NCBI GenBank assembly: GCA_020430865.1
Contig: JAGQIY010000159.1
Span: 1-22,585, forward strand
Origin: Myxococcales bacterium
Lineage (GTDB): Bacteria > Myxococcota > Polyangia > Polyangiales > Polyangiaceae
Direction: 5' to 3'
Length of the DNA: 22,585 bases
Every line of letters begins with the position of its first letter. Position 1 is the first letter of the stretch. This document shows positions 1 to 8,286 of this stretch, in pieces. Both the position numbers and the translations under genes were made by a program. Below the pieces are notes generated by a model. It saw only the letters and a program-made list of their open reading frames with translations. It was not told where the DNA came from and did no database searches.

Positions 1-10
1 CGGTTCTCCG

Positions 11-1618
11 ATGGTGGATCTCCTCGAAGTGCAGGTGCTGTGGATCTTCGTGAGCTGGATCCTCGGCGGCTCGGTCGTCGTGCTACTGGTCGACGCCCTG
101 GCGGGCCGCAACGCGAGCGTGTACGCGACGAAGCACGATGTGGCGGCGCTGCGCCTGCGCACGCTGCGGGTCCTTGGACGCGTCGTGGTGTTCTTCGGTC
201 TGGTGCTCACCCTGAGCAGCGAGCTGGTGGGCAAGGGAACGCTCTACGACTGGGTGCTCTCCACTTGCTGGTTCATCGGCATTCCGCTGGCCCTGGTGTT
301 CGTTGGCTGGTGGCGCGACGTCATCTTCGAGCGACTGGCCCCGCGCGAGAAGCGCAACGCCCTCGCGGGTTGGCTGGTCAAGAACCAGACCGGCTACAAG
401 AGTTTCCCGGCGGCAGCAGTTGGAGGCGGCTACTTGCTGGTGGTCGGGCTGGTGCGCATCGTTCGGGAGTACCTGACCAGCATGACGTTGGTCCGCAAGG
501 TTCTCGCCTACCTGTTCCGTCGAGAGCTGACCAAGAAGGCGGAGACGCGACCCAAGCTATCTCGTATCCCGGAGGAACAATACTTCGCCCTGGCGCCGGA
601 GCGCGAGGCGGAACGCCTGGTGCACACCGCGGCCGACGAAGAGCTCGAGGCCATCAACGATCGCATCGGCCAGATCGGTGGGGGTGTGTTCGCGATCGTG
701 GGTGAGCGCGGCTCTGGCAAGACGACGCTGCTGAAGCGCGTCCTGAAGGAGCATCCGGACTCCATCTACCAGCGCTCTCCCGCTGGGGGCTCGGTCGCGC
801 TACTGGAGCAGCTCAAGGCCCAGCTGAAGCTGCCAAGGGACGCAGACAACGCCAGGGTGATCGCGGCGCTGGACGCGATCCAAGACGACAACGCCCTGCT
901 GATCGATGACGCTCAGCGCCTGGTCAAGCCGACCATCGGCGGACTGCGAGAGCTCGACGAGATCCTCGCCCTCGCGCGCGATTCGAGCACTCTCTGCACC
1001 TGGGTGTTCGCCTTCGACTCAACGGTCTTCGAGCTGGTGGAGCGTGCGCGCGGTACACGCCCGATCTTCGACGACGTGATCGTCATGCAGCCCTGGCGCG
1101 AAGAGGCGATCGCAGAGCTGCTCGAGGATCGGACGCGGGCTTGCGGGATGCAGCCGAGCTTCGAAGGCCTGCTCGAGTCCGAAGTCGACGGAGACGAGCT
1201 CGAGCACGCGGAGCGCCTAGCTTCCACCAAGCGGGGCTACTACCGCCTGCTCTGGGACTACTCCGCAGGAAACCCGGCGGTGGCGCTGCACTTCTGGCGC
1301 AAGAGCCTCGGCATCGACGATCACGAAAAGTTGCAGGTGGGCCTGTTCAAGGCGCCCCCGACCTCGGACCTGGAGCAGCTGCCAGACGCCGCGTCCTTCG
1401 TGCTGCGGGCGATCGTGCGCCTGGATCCGGCGACCGTGGACGCGATCGCCGAGACGACGCGCCTGCCGCTCCATCAGGTCCTGGACGCCGTGCGCTACGC
1501 CGACTTCCGCGGATACCTCGCGCGAGACGACGAGGGCCGGTTGCGGGTCACCTGGACCTGGTTCCGCGCAGTGACTCGCGTACTCGCTCGCCGTCACCTG
1601 CTGAATGTAACCCTATGA
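11..1618 (+). CDS. Membrane-anchored P-loop (AAA/STAND-like) ATPase with C-terminal winged-helix-like region
   Basis: 535 residues. The N-terminal 150 residues hold about four hydrophobic segments (roughly 7-28, 57-71, 80-100, 134-150), so the protein sits in the inner membrane with the rest probably cytoplasmic. A Walker A motif GERGSGKT lies at 231-238 and a Walker B, ALLIDDAQ, at 295-302; spacing and style resemble ORC/ExeA/STAND-type AAA ATPases. Residues about 455-530 look like a winged-helix fold (helical, ending in a basic segment). The gene overlaps the next one, an MscS channel, by 4 bp (ATGA), so the two are probably translationally coupled and functionally linked. I cannot name the family; an ATP-dependent regulator of the adjacent channels is inference. 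Only 10 bases precede this ATG, there is no stop and no clear ribosome site in them, so the true start may lie outside the window. Confidence 0.85.
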   Translation: MVDLLEVQVLWIFVSWILGGSVVVLLVDALAGRNASVYATKHDVAALRLRTLRVLGRVVVFFGLVLTLSSELVGKGTLYDWVLSTCWFIGIPLALVFVGWWRDVIFERLAPREKRNALAGWLVKNQTGYKSFPAAAVGGGYLLVVGLVRIVREYLTSMTLVRKVLAYLFRRELTKKAETRPKLSRIPEEQYFALAPEREAERLVHTAADEELEAINDRIGQIGGGVFAIVGERGSGKTTLLKRVLKEHPDSIYQRSPAGGSVALLEQLKAQLKLPRDADNARVIAALDAIQDDNALLIDDAQRLVKPTIGGLRELDEILALARDSSTLCTWVFAFDSTVFELVERARGTRPIFDDVIVMQPWREEAIAELLEDRTRACGMQPSFEGLLESEVDGDELEHAERLASTKRGYYRLLWDYSAGNPAVALHFWRKSLGIDDHEKLQVGLFKAPPTSDLEQLPDAASFVLRAIVRLDPATVDAIAETTRLPLHQVLDAVRYADFRGYLARDDEGRLRVTWTWFRAVTRVLARRHLLNVTL

Positions 1619-2553
1619 AGTACCTCTTCACCCTCGCCAGCCTCCTGCTCGTCCTGCTGCCCGCCACGGCTCACGCTCAGACCGAGGCGCCGGACGTCGA
1701 GAAGATCCTGAGCTTCGTACGCTGGACGGGCGTGCTGGTCAGCCTGGGCGTCATCGTGGGCGCCGGTCTCTTGGTGCGCTTCCTGAACAACATCGTCGTC
1801 AGCCTCGGCGATCGCTTCACCAACCGCCGACTGACCTTCCAGAAGCTCGAGTCCTTCACTCGCTTCGCGATCTACATCGTGACCGGCGCGGTGGTGATCG
1901 CGCTGAGCTTCCGCTTGACCGACGCCGTGCTGACCCTGGTCGGCGGCACCCTCGCCGTCGCGGTCGGCTTCGCCATGCGAGACCTCGTCGCGGCGATGAT
2001 CGCCGGTGTGACGATCATGCTCGATCGTCCCTTCCAGGTAGGAGATCGGGTGCAGTTCTCTGGAGAGTACGGAGACATCACGGCGATCGGCCTGCGTTCG
2101 GTGCGCATCCAGACCCTTGACGACAACACGGTCACCGTTCCAAACAACAAGTTGCTGACGGACGTGACCAGCTGCGGCAACTACGGCGCGCTGGACATGC
2201 AGATCCAGATCGACTTCTACATCGGGGTCGATCAAGACATTGCGGTCGCAGAACGGATCCTCCGGGAAGCAATGTTGACGAGTCAGTACGTGTACTTGAA
2301 GAAGCCGATCGTGGTCCTCGTGAAGCAGGTGCTCAAGGACCAGTACGTAGCCATTCACCTCCGCTTGAAGGGCTACGTGCTGGACACGAAGTACGAGAAG
2401 GCCTTCGAGACCGACGTCAGCAAGCGTGCTCTCCTGGCCTTTCGGGACCACGGGATCCTGCCCCCGGCGATCCTGCACCGCCAGATCGAAGACCGGCCGC
2501 TGACGAGCGCTCAGACCAACCGCGTCCGCGAGGAAGAACCGCTGCGCCAGTAG
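1615..2553 (+). CDS. MscS-family mechanosensitive ion channel (first of pair)
   Basis: 312 residues. MscS proteins form heptameric inner-membrane pores that open under membrane tension and release small solutes during osmotic downshock. Residues 1-21 look like a cleavable signal peptide (hydrophobic run then AHA|Q). Helices follow at about 36-57 and 83-99, then the Gly/Ala-rich pore helix at 104-134 ending in GFAMRDLVAAMIAG, and the MscS beta domain from about 138 with the typical RPFQVGDRV and TVPNNKL motifs. The start is the ATG overlapping the stop of the upstream ATPase gene; no Shine-Dalgarno is visible, so reinitiation after the ATPase gene is likely. The open frame continues upstream within the ATPase gene, but that stretch is out-of-frame shadow. 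Length is close to that of E. coli MscS (286 aa) plus the signal peptide. Confidence 0.93.
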   Translation: MKYLFTLASLLLVLLPATAHAQTEAPDVEKILSFVRWTGVLVSLGVIVGAGLLVRFLNNIVVSLGDRFTNRRLTFQKLESFTRFAIYIVTGAVVIALSFRLTDAVLTLVGGTLAVAVGFAMRDLVAAMIAGVTIMLDRPFQVGDRVQFSGEYGDITAIGLRSVRIQTLDDNTVTVPNNKLLTDVTSCGNYGALDMQIQIDFYIGVDQDIAVAERILREAMLTSQYVYLKKPIVVLVKQVLKDQYVAIHLRLKGYVLDTKYEKAFETDVSKRALLAFRDHGILPPAILHRQIEDRPLTSAQTNRVREEEPLRQ

Positions 2554-2580
2554 CAGCGTTGGGGAGGAAACAGACGCGAC

Positions 2581-3486
2581 ATGGCCAACGCATTCACGTG
2601 GATCCGAGGCGCGCTCAGCCATCCAGCGAGCGGGCGCGTCATCTCAGCGCTGCTGCTGATCGGCCTCTTCTGGCTGATCGCCCGCGGGCTGCGCGGGATG
2701 CTGCTGTCCAAGGTGAAGGATACCGGCGTCCGCTACCGCACGCGAAAGCTGATCGACACCTCGTTGATCGCGGTGATCGCGCTGATCCTGGCCACCACCT
2801 TCAGCGACAAGCTCGGTGGTATCGCAGTATCGCTCGGGGTGATGGGCGCAGGCGTCGCGTTCGCACTGCAGGAGGTGATCGCGAGCGTCGCTGGCCGGGT
2901 CGCCATTCTCTTCGCCCGCTTCTATGACGTGGGAGACCGGGTCCAGCTCGGCGGCATCAAGGGTGACGTGATCGACATCGGGCTGCTCCGGACGACGGTG
3001 ATGGAGCTCGGTGCTTGGGTCGATGGGGACAACTACTGCGGCCGCATCGTGCGCATCGCGAACAGCTTCGTGTTCAAGGAGCCGGTCTTCAACTACTCCG
3101 CGGATTTCGGCTTCGTGTGGGACGAGGTGAAGATCCCCGTGCGCTACGGCAGTCCGCTCGCCGAGAGCAAGCAGCTCCTGGAGACAGCGCTCGTGGAAAC
3201 GGTTGGAGGGTTCGTGGAAGGCGCCCGCGAGGAATGGCAGCACATGACCCGGCACTACCGCATCGAGGACGCTCGGGTGGATCCGATGGTGACGCTGCAG
3301 GCGACTGACAACTGGCTCGAGTACAGCCTGCGCTACGTCGTTCCCTTCACGAAGCGCCGCACGACCAAGGACGTGTTGTTCGAGCGCATCGTGCGCGATG
3401 TCGAGGCGAGTCAGGGCAAGGTCCAGCTGGGCTCGGCGACCTATGAGTTGGTCGCCGCGCCACCCCTGAGGGTGATCCGGGAGTAG
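2581..3486 (+). CDS. MscS-family mechanosensitive ion channel (second of pair)
   Basis: 301 residues. Hydrophobic segments lie at about 19-38 and 57-73. The Gly/Ala-rich pore helix (about 79-113, with GVMGAGVAFALQEVIASVAG) leads into the beta domain with YDVGDRVQLGGIKGDV and an asparagine-bearing ANSFVFKEPVF segment. There is no cleavable signal peptide. The beta domain differs from the upstream paralogue: it has MELGAWVDGDNYCGR where the first channel has the shorter LDDNT, and overall similarity is limited to the MscS core, so this is not a recent tandem duplication. The gene starts 27 bp after the previous stop; GGGGAGG at 2561-2567 lies 13 bases before the ATG, a rather long spacing. It is most likely the third gene of the ATPase-channel operon. 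Confidence 0.92.
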   Translation: MANAFTWIRGALSHPASGRVISALLLIGLFWLIARGLRGMLLSKVKDTGVRYRTRKLIDTSLIAVIALILATTFSDKLGGIAVSLGVMGAGVAFALQEVIASVAGRVAILFARFYDVGDRVQLGGIKGDVIDIGLLRTTVMELGAWVDGDNYCGRIVRIANSFVFKEPVFNYSADFGFVWDEVKIPVRYGSPLAESKQLLETALVETVGGFVEGAREEWQHMTRHYRIEDARVDPMVTLQATDNWLEYSLRYVVPFTKRRTTKDVLFERIVRDVEASQGKVQLGSATYELVAAPPLRVIRE

Positions 3487-3516
3487 ACAACCAGCGCCTA
3501 GGCACACGCGGCCTCC

Positions 3517-3535
3517 GACTGTCGGCAGACTGTCG
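3517..3535 (+). repeat. Two direct copies of GACTGTCG with an 11-bp period
   Basis: GACTGTCG occurs at 3517-3524 and 3528-3535, one helical turn apart, in the 138-bp gap before the zinc-ribbon protein gene. Such spacing suits a regulator binding two tandem half-sites, but the repeat is short and could be chance. Confidence 0.3.
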
Positions 3536-3624
3536 CCGCACGGAACAGTACGCAGAGGGGTGCTCGATGCGCGCCCGCGCGGAACGACCCTTGACCAACG
3601 GCCCCGCCGCGGAGTCTCATCAGG

Positions 3625-5547
3625 GTGATGCTTGCAGCGCGTTGTCCGCAGTGTGGAGCGGCAAGCCCCGTGTCGGTGGCGAATCCGGAGCACCTGGACT
3701 GCGCCTACTGCCCCTACATCGGCCGACCCGACGAACAGATCGTTCATGAGCTCCACGCAGCTCGCGAGGCGCTGTTCCGCATCCATCACACGCGACGTCA
3801 GCTGAGCATCGGACAGCGCCGCGCCATCGCTCGCGCTCAGAGCCAACGGCAGACCGCCTTCGTCCTCCTGGGCCTGATGCTGGTGCCGCTCGTGCTTTGT
3901 GGCGGGGGCTGCGGCGCGATGCTGTTTCTCGAGAACGATGGTCTGGTGCTAGGAGACGTGTTCTGGGTCATCCTGGCAGTGCTGCCCACCGGCATGGTGC
4001 TCGCCGCCGGTTGGCTGCTGATGCGCTGGCACCGCAAGGCTATCGAACGGCTGATGCACTCCTGCGCGGCTGTCCCGCCGGCGGCCCAGGGGCGTCCAGC
4101 GATGTGCCACGTCTGCGGTGGTCCGCTCCACGAAGCGGAGAGATACCCGGTCGTTCGCTGCACATATTGCCACGCGGATAATGTGACCAGCAGCGACGTG
4201 ATGGAGTCTGTTGCAAGGAGCCAGAGCGCGGTCGTCAACCAGCTCGCGAGCACGGTCGCGGGCGAGGCCAACCGGGTGTCCAAGAGCACCTCGACCGCGC
4301 TCACGTTGGCGTTCGTCTTCGCCTTGCTGTCCCCGCTGATCGCCTTCGGGATCGGCTTTGTCGTGCTGCTGGTGTTCGCGATGACCCCCACCAACACCAA
4401 GCCGGACGAGCTCTACGCATACGTGGACATCGCGGGGACGCGTTGCTACGGGAGCTTCAGGAAGAACGACAAGGGCTACACCCTGAACTTCGGAGATCCG
4501 TTCCCCGAGCTCACTGGCGCGCTCGAGGTAGGCCCGCATGGGGTCTACACGACACGCGCGGCGGACCTGGTTGGCAAGCGGGTGCTCGCGCCCGGGGACC
4601 GACCGCTGACCGTGCGGAAGCTCGTTCGCAGCCTGCTGGACGAAACCAACAAGCTGGACGCGGGCGAGGCGCCGGCCACGCTGTCGCCCATCGGTCTGTG
4701 CGAGGCTCCGCCGAACCTGCAGGAGCTCGCGGACAACGATCGACTGAGCCAGTGCAGCGGGATCTACATCGCGGGCGGCTCACCCTACGTGGTCGACAGC
4801 ATGAACAATGTTTTCCGTGTGGATCTTCCATCCAAGCAAGTCGCGGAGGTCTACAGCTTTTCGGCCGCCGGCCCCACCTTCTTCGATGGGAAGGCGCTGT
4901 TGCGCCTCCTGCCCTCAGGGTGGGTCTGGAGCATCGACCTCAACGACTCGCCCGTGACGGGCAAGGGGATCTTCCAGAAGGTCGACCTGTTCGCGCTGAG
5001 CGGGACTCGCCCGGTGATGGTGTCCACCATGCAGCTCTGGTTGAAGGACGCATCCGGCGAGCTGAAGGCGATCCACGAGTTCAAGACCAAGCCCCTGGCG
5101 CTGGCGGCGAACGACACGCACGTCTTCTGGTCCGACGAGGCGGGTGTGATGAGCCTGCCTCTCGCCGGCGGAGAACCCGTGAAGCTCCATCCGAGGATCT
5201 ACAGCAGCGCGACGCTCACTCCCCTCGGCGACTACCTGATGGTGCGCGGATCGTCGTGCCTGTGGCTCCGAGCAACGGACGGTGAGCCTTCCGAGTGCCC
5301 CTACACCGGACCGCTCTTCTCCGAGTACCCCACCCCACCGCTGAGCGATGAAGACCACGGCTACCTGCTGCCGCAGACGACGAATCGGCGCCAGGGCATT
5401 CACGGCTTCGAGATCGCGGAGGTACCGACCTTCGACCGTCACTACGCTCCGGCGAGCGAGAAGGTCACGTGCATGGGGCTCGACGAGAAGTACGTGTACT
5501 GGGTCGAGGGGAATCGCCTGCTGCGCGACATCAAGGCTCAGAAGTGA
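3625..5547 (+). CDS. Four-TM membrane protein with two zinc ribbons and a propeller-like C-terminal domain
   Basis: 640 residues from GTG at 3625, or 639 from the adjacent ATG at 3628; the two cannot be separated by sequence alone. A weak GGAG lies at 3611-3614. A first zinc ribbon uses CPQC near residue 7 and CAYC near 26. Two membrane helices follow (about 79-102 and 112-133), then a second ribbon (CHVC at 161-164, CTYC at 179-182) and a long hydrophobic stretch at about 226-253 that may span once or twice. The remaining ~390 residues repeat short beta-rich units (for example VFWSDEAGVMSLPL and VYWVEGN), resembling blades of a beta-propeller as in proteins that report on displayed values. 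Function is unknown; a sensor or scaffold at the membrane is a guess. Its 3' end lies 1 bp from the convergent lipoprotein gene. Confidence 0.8.
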   Translation: MMLAARCPQCGAASPVSVANPEHLDCAYCPYIGRPDEQIVHELHAAREALFRIHHTRRQLSIGQRRAIARAQSQRQTAFVLLGLMLVPLVLCGGGCGAMLFLENDGLVLGDVFWVILAVLPTGMVLAAGWLLMRWHRKAIERLMHSCAAVPPAAQGRPAMCHVCGGPLHEAERYPVVRCTYCHADNVTSSDVMESVARSQSAVVNQLASTVAGEANRVSKSTSTALTLAFVFALLSPLIAFGIGFVVLLVFAMTPTNTKPDELYAYVDIAGTRCYGSFRKNDKGYTLNFGDPFPELTGALEVGPHGVYTTRAADLVGKRVLAPGDRPLTVRKLVRSLLDETNKLDAGEAPATLSPIGLCEAPPNLQELADNDRLSQCSGIYIAGGSPYVVDSMNNVFRVDLPSKQVAEVYSFSAAGPTFFDGKALLRLLPSGWVWSIDLNDSPVTGKGIFQKVDLFALSGTRPVMVSTMQLWLKDASGELKAIHEFKTKPLALAANDTHVFWSDEAGVMSLPLAGGEPVKLHPRIYSSATLTPLGDYLMVRGSSCLWLRATDGEPSECPYTGPLFSEYPTPPLSDEDHGYLLPQTTNRRQGIHGFEIAEVPTFDRHYAPASEKVTCMGLDEKYVYWVEGNRLLRDIKAQK

Positions 5548-5548
5548 G

Positions 5549-6016
5549 CTAGCGCATCAGCTCGCGCTGTCGAAGCCGCTTCTCTCGCCGGCGCTCGCGA
5601 CGCTTGGCTCGGCGCTGCCGGCGCTTCTGGTGCTTCTCGTCGAGGAACGCGGGCGCCTCCATCACCTGGCCACGGGCATCTCGCCAGGTAGATGGCGCAT
5701 AGAGAATGCGCCCGGAGCGCTCGTAGACAATTTTCCACACGGCTAATCTCGAGCCCGCGGGTGGGATGACCCAGCCTCCCTCGCGCCAGATCCAGATCCC
5801 GCCTCGGGACACCCACGACCCATCGACCCAGACCGCGCTCTCCTCGGGAGCCTCGGAGATCTGCTCTGGGCGCGGAACCGGCGGTGGTGACTCGACCTCC
5901 TTGAACTCGGACCAGGCATGGGCGGTGAGCGCCGGGCGCGGCAGCTCGGATGAGCATCCAAGCGTGGCGACAGCGAGGCACAGCGAGGCAAAACGCGCCG
6001 CCAGGGGCCGACCCAT
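5549..6016 (-). CDS. Small outer-envelope lipoprotein with WxxGxW-type motif and very basic tail
   Basis: 155 residues from ATG at 6016. The start is chosen because a basic, then hydrophobic signal ends in a lipobox (VATLGC, Cys about 20) and a GGTGGAG ribosome site lies 7 bases upstream; the frame is open further upstream without these. A Pro/Glu-rich linker follows, then WVDGSWVSRGGIWIWREGGW, a Trp/Gly-rich motif of the kind seen in small myxobacterial YXWGXW proteins. The last ~35 residues are mostly Arg, Lys and Glu (a run of KRRQRRAKRRERR), likely a helical region that binds anionic partners or peptidoglycan; this is inference. The gene is divergent from the tamA-like gene, 122 bp apart, and convergent with the zinc-ribbon gene, with which it may share 3' end signals. 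Function unknown. Confidence 0.72.
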   Translation of the reverse strand: MGRPLAARFASLCLAVATLGCSSELPRPALTAHAWSEFKEVESPPPVPRPEQISEAPEESAVWVDGSWVSRGGIWIWREGGWVIPPAGSRLAVWKIVYERSGRILYAPSTWRDARGQVMEAPAFLDEKHQKRRQRRAKRRERRREKRLRQRELMR

Positions 6017-6138
6017 GCCCAGACTCCACCCCCGACCAGAGAGCAGAGGGCCGTAAGGAGCAGAGCGAAACAGGGATCTTCCCGGCGCTGACCTGCGCGG
6101 CGACACGGCCCACGCCTTGCAACTTCCGGCCCACGTTC

Positions 6139-8286
6139 ATGGGGCACCGCTTTCATCCCCCTCGGCTGGTCAACGGACCCATCAAACGCGCCACTCGCCA
6201 CGCCCAGTCACTCTGGGTGCTGTGCGCGTGTGCGTGGGCGCTGGGCTGCGCGTCGCTCCCAGAAGGTCGCTCGGCGATCGACGACGTGGAGTTCAGCGGC
6301 AACGACCAGCTGGGCGGCAGCGACATCCAGGAGAAGATCGCGACACGTCCGAGTCCGCGCTTCCTCGGATTGATGGACGGCGTCGTCTACGACTACGAGG
6401 TCTACGACTTCTACGTCCTGCAGAGAGACCTGGAGCGAGTGGAGCGGCTCTACCGCGCGCGCGGCTACTACAAGGCCAAGGCCCGGGCAGCTCACGTCGA
6501 ACGCACCGACGAGGACCACGTCAGGGTGACCATCGAGGTCGATGAAGGGCCAGCGACATCCGTACGCCGTCTGGATCTCCACGGCATCGACCGACTCAAG
6601 GCGCCCCTCCAGGCTCGAATCAGGGCCGCCGCTGGCGCTGGCGTCGGCGTTGGCAAGCTCTTCGACGAAGACGAGTTCAAGGACACGGAGAGCGCGATCA
6701 AGCGCCTGCTCACCGACGCGGGCTATGCCTACGCGAAGGTGACTCGCACCGCGGAGGTGGATCTTCCCCGCAACTATGCGACGCTGCGCTTCGATATATC
6801 CCCCGGGATCCCGGCCGAGTTCGGAGAGGTCAGCATCGAAGGTCTCGGCTCGCTCCCCGAAGCACCGATCCGCCGCGCGCTGGATCTACACGAGGGCGAT
6901 CCCTACTCCACGAGTGAGCTGGAAGCCGCTCAGCAGGCGGTGCTGGACCTCGGCGTGCTCTCCAACGTGCGCATCGAGCCGAAGCTCGACGACCCACCGG
7001 CCAAGCGCGTCCCTCTCAAGGTCCACCTGGAGCCATCGAAGCTGCATCAGCTGCGACTGGGGGTGGGCAGTCAGATCGACGTGATCCGAACCGACATCCA
7101 CGCGCTGGTCGGCTGGGACCACAACGACTTCCTCGGTGACCTGCGGCGGCTCTCGCTGGAAGCCAAGCCGGGCGTCGTGCTCTATCCCACGCGCTTCCCC
7201 AGCTTCAAGTCCCCCACCGCGTTGCTCCCCGAAGTCAAGACGCGCGCCGAGCTCACGCAGCCTGGTTTCCTCGAGGCAAGAACCAACGGCTTCCTGCGCG
7301 CAAACTACAACATCTACGCGGCGCTGCTGTCCGGAGAACTGGACGAGAGCGCTCCGGTGCTTGGCTATCGCGAGCTACAAGGAGCAGTGGGTGTCGATCG
7401 CTCCCTGTGGCGCTTCTACTTCCGACCGAGCCACAACATCGGCGTGAGCGTTCCGTTCACGTACATAGGCACGCTCGATCCCGATCTCGATCGCGTCCTC
7501 GTGTCCTACCTGGAGCTGTTCGCATCCTTCGACCTGCGCGACGACGCCGTTCAGCCGCACAAGGGGCTCTATGTCTCGAATGCGCTGCAGGTCGCGGGGG
7601 GTCCCTTTGGAGGCGACGCCCGCGACCTCAAGGTGCGCCCCGAGGCTCGCTTCTACGTCCCCCTCGGCAAGAAGCTGACGTTCGCCACCCGCGGTACCAT
7701 CGGCTTGCTCTTTCCTCGGAACTACGGCGACACCATCGCCAGCAACGCCGACACCGGTGCGCCGCCCGCAGGCACCAGTCGCGCCGACTGGGTCCGAGAC
7801 ATCCAGATCGGCTTCTTTCGCTCCTTCTTCTCCGGGGGTTCCAACTCGAACCGCGGCTACGGCTTGCGCGGGATCGGCCCTCACGGCGTCGTGCCGTTCT
7901 ACAGCCCAGAGCTCGCGCAAGCCGACCTCGACGCGCGGTGCCAGCCGGGCTCCGCCGACACTCGCTGCCTGCTTCCGCTCGGGGGGCTCACGCTCTGGGA
8001 GGCGTCGGCGGAGCTGCGCTTCCCCATCGCCGGAAGCTTCTCCGGGGCCACCTTCTGCGACACGAGCGACGTCGCGCCCGAGCAGGTGCAGCTCCGCTTC
8101 GATCGGCCCCATCTGTCCTGTGGACTCGGCGCCCGCTATGCGACGCCCCTTGGGCCTTTCCGCGCGGACATTGGGTACCGCGTCGCGGGCCTGCAGACGT
8201 TGAACGAATCGACCGGCGAGGGACGTCCATCGACCATCTTCGGGGCGCCCATCGCGGTGTCCATCGCCCTCGGGGAGGCCTTTTGA
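6139..8286 (+). CDS. tamA: TamA-type Omp85 outer-membrane protein (possibly lipidated, TamL-like)
   Basis: 715 residues from ATG 6139, the only nearby ATG; there is no obvious ribosome site, and the frame is open upstream. Omp85 proteins insert or secrete proteins at the outer membrane; TamA works with TamB to place substrates such as autotransporters. Residues 1-37 form a signal with lipobox-like ALGC (Cys37), followed by SLPEG. About three POTRA-like modules run from roughly 48 to 290, marked by VDEGPATSVRRLDLHGI. The barrel takes the rest, with the Omp85 NRGYGLRG motif (R572-G573-Y574) and a C-terminal Phe. Lipidation would resemble TamL, the lipoprotein TamA relative described in Bacteroidetes, but a plain signal peptide cannot be excluded. 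It overlaps tamB by 4 bp, so the pair is coupled. The N-region before the hydrophobic core is long (about 23 residues), so the start is not certain. Confidence 0.88.
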   Translation: MGHRFHPPRLVNGPIKRATRHAQSLWVLCACAWALGCASLPEGRSAIDDVEFSGNDQLGGSDIQEKIATRPSPRFLGLMDGVVYDYEVYDFYVLQRDLERVERLYRARGYYKAKARAAHVERTDEDHVRVTIEVDEGPATSVRRLDLHGIDRLKAPLQARIRAAAGAGVGVGKLFDEDEFKDTESAIKRLLTDAGYAYAKVTRTAEVDLPRNYATLRFDISPGIPAEFGEVSIEGLGSLPEAPIRRALDLHEGDPYSTSELEAAQQAVLDLGVLSNVRIEPKLDDPPAKRVPLKVHLEPSKLHQLRLGVGSQIDVIRTDIHALVGWDHNDFLGDLRRLSLEAKPGVVLYPTRFPSFKSPTALLPEVKTRAELTQPGFLEARTNGFLRANYNIYAALLSGELDESAPVLGYRELQGAVGVDRSLWRFYFRPSHNIGVSVPFTYIGTLDPDLDRVLVSYLELFASFDLRDDAVQPHKGLYVSNALQVAGGPFGGDARDLKVRPEARFYVPLGKKLTFATRGTIGLLFPRNYGDTIASNADTGAPPAGTSRADWVRDIQIGFFRSFFSGGSNSNRGYGLRGIGPHGVVPFYSPELAQADLDARCQPGSADTRCLLPLGGLTLWEASAELRFPIAGSFSGATFCDTSDVAPEQVQLRFDRPHLSCGLGARYATPLGPFRADIGYRVAGLQTLNESTGEGRPSTIFGAPIAVSIALGEAF

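Noticed and set aside
1141..1614. Upstream part of the long frame containing the first MscS gene
   Set aside because: It runs within the ATPase gene in another frame and is Arg/Pro/Gly-rich noise; the signal peptide begins at ATG 1615.
1594..2622. 342-residue reverse-strand open frame opposite the first MscS gene
   Set aside because: It lies antisense to a clear MscS gene; its Asp/His/Val/Glu-heavy composition is typical of the complement of GC-rich codons, with no motif.
2644..3846. 400-residue reverse-strand open frame opposite the second MscS gene
   Set aside because: It covers a clear forward gene and the zinc-ribbon gene start, with no motif and shadow-like composition.
5950..6138. Earlier ATG for the tamA-like gene at 5950
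   Set aside because: It would overlap the start of the divergent lipoprotein gene and place about 63 unlikely residues before the signal sequence.
7407..8282. Upstream part of the long frame containing tamB
   Set aside because: It runs inside tamA in another frame with Arg/Pro-rich noise; TTG 8283 has a good ribosome site and a membrane anchor directly after it.
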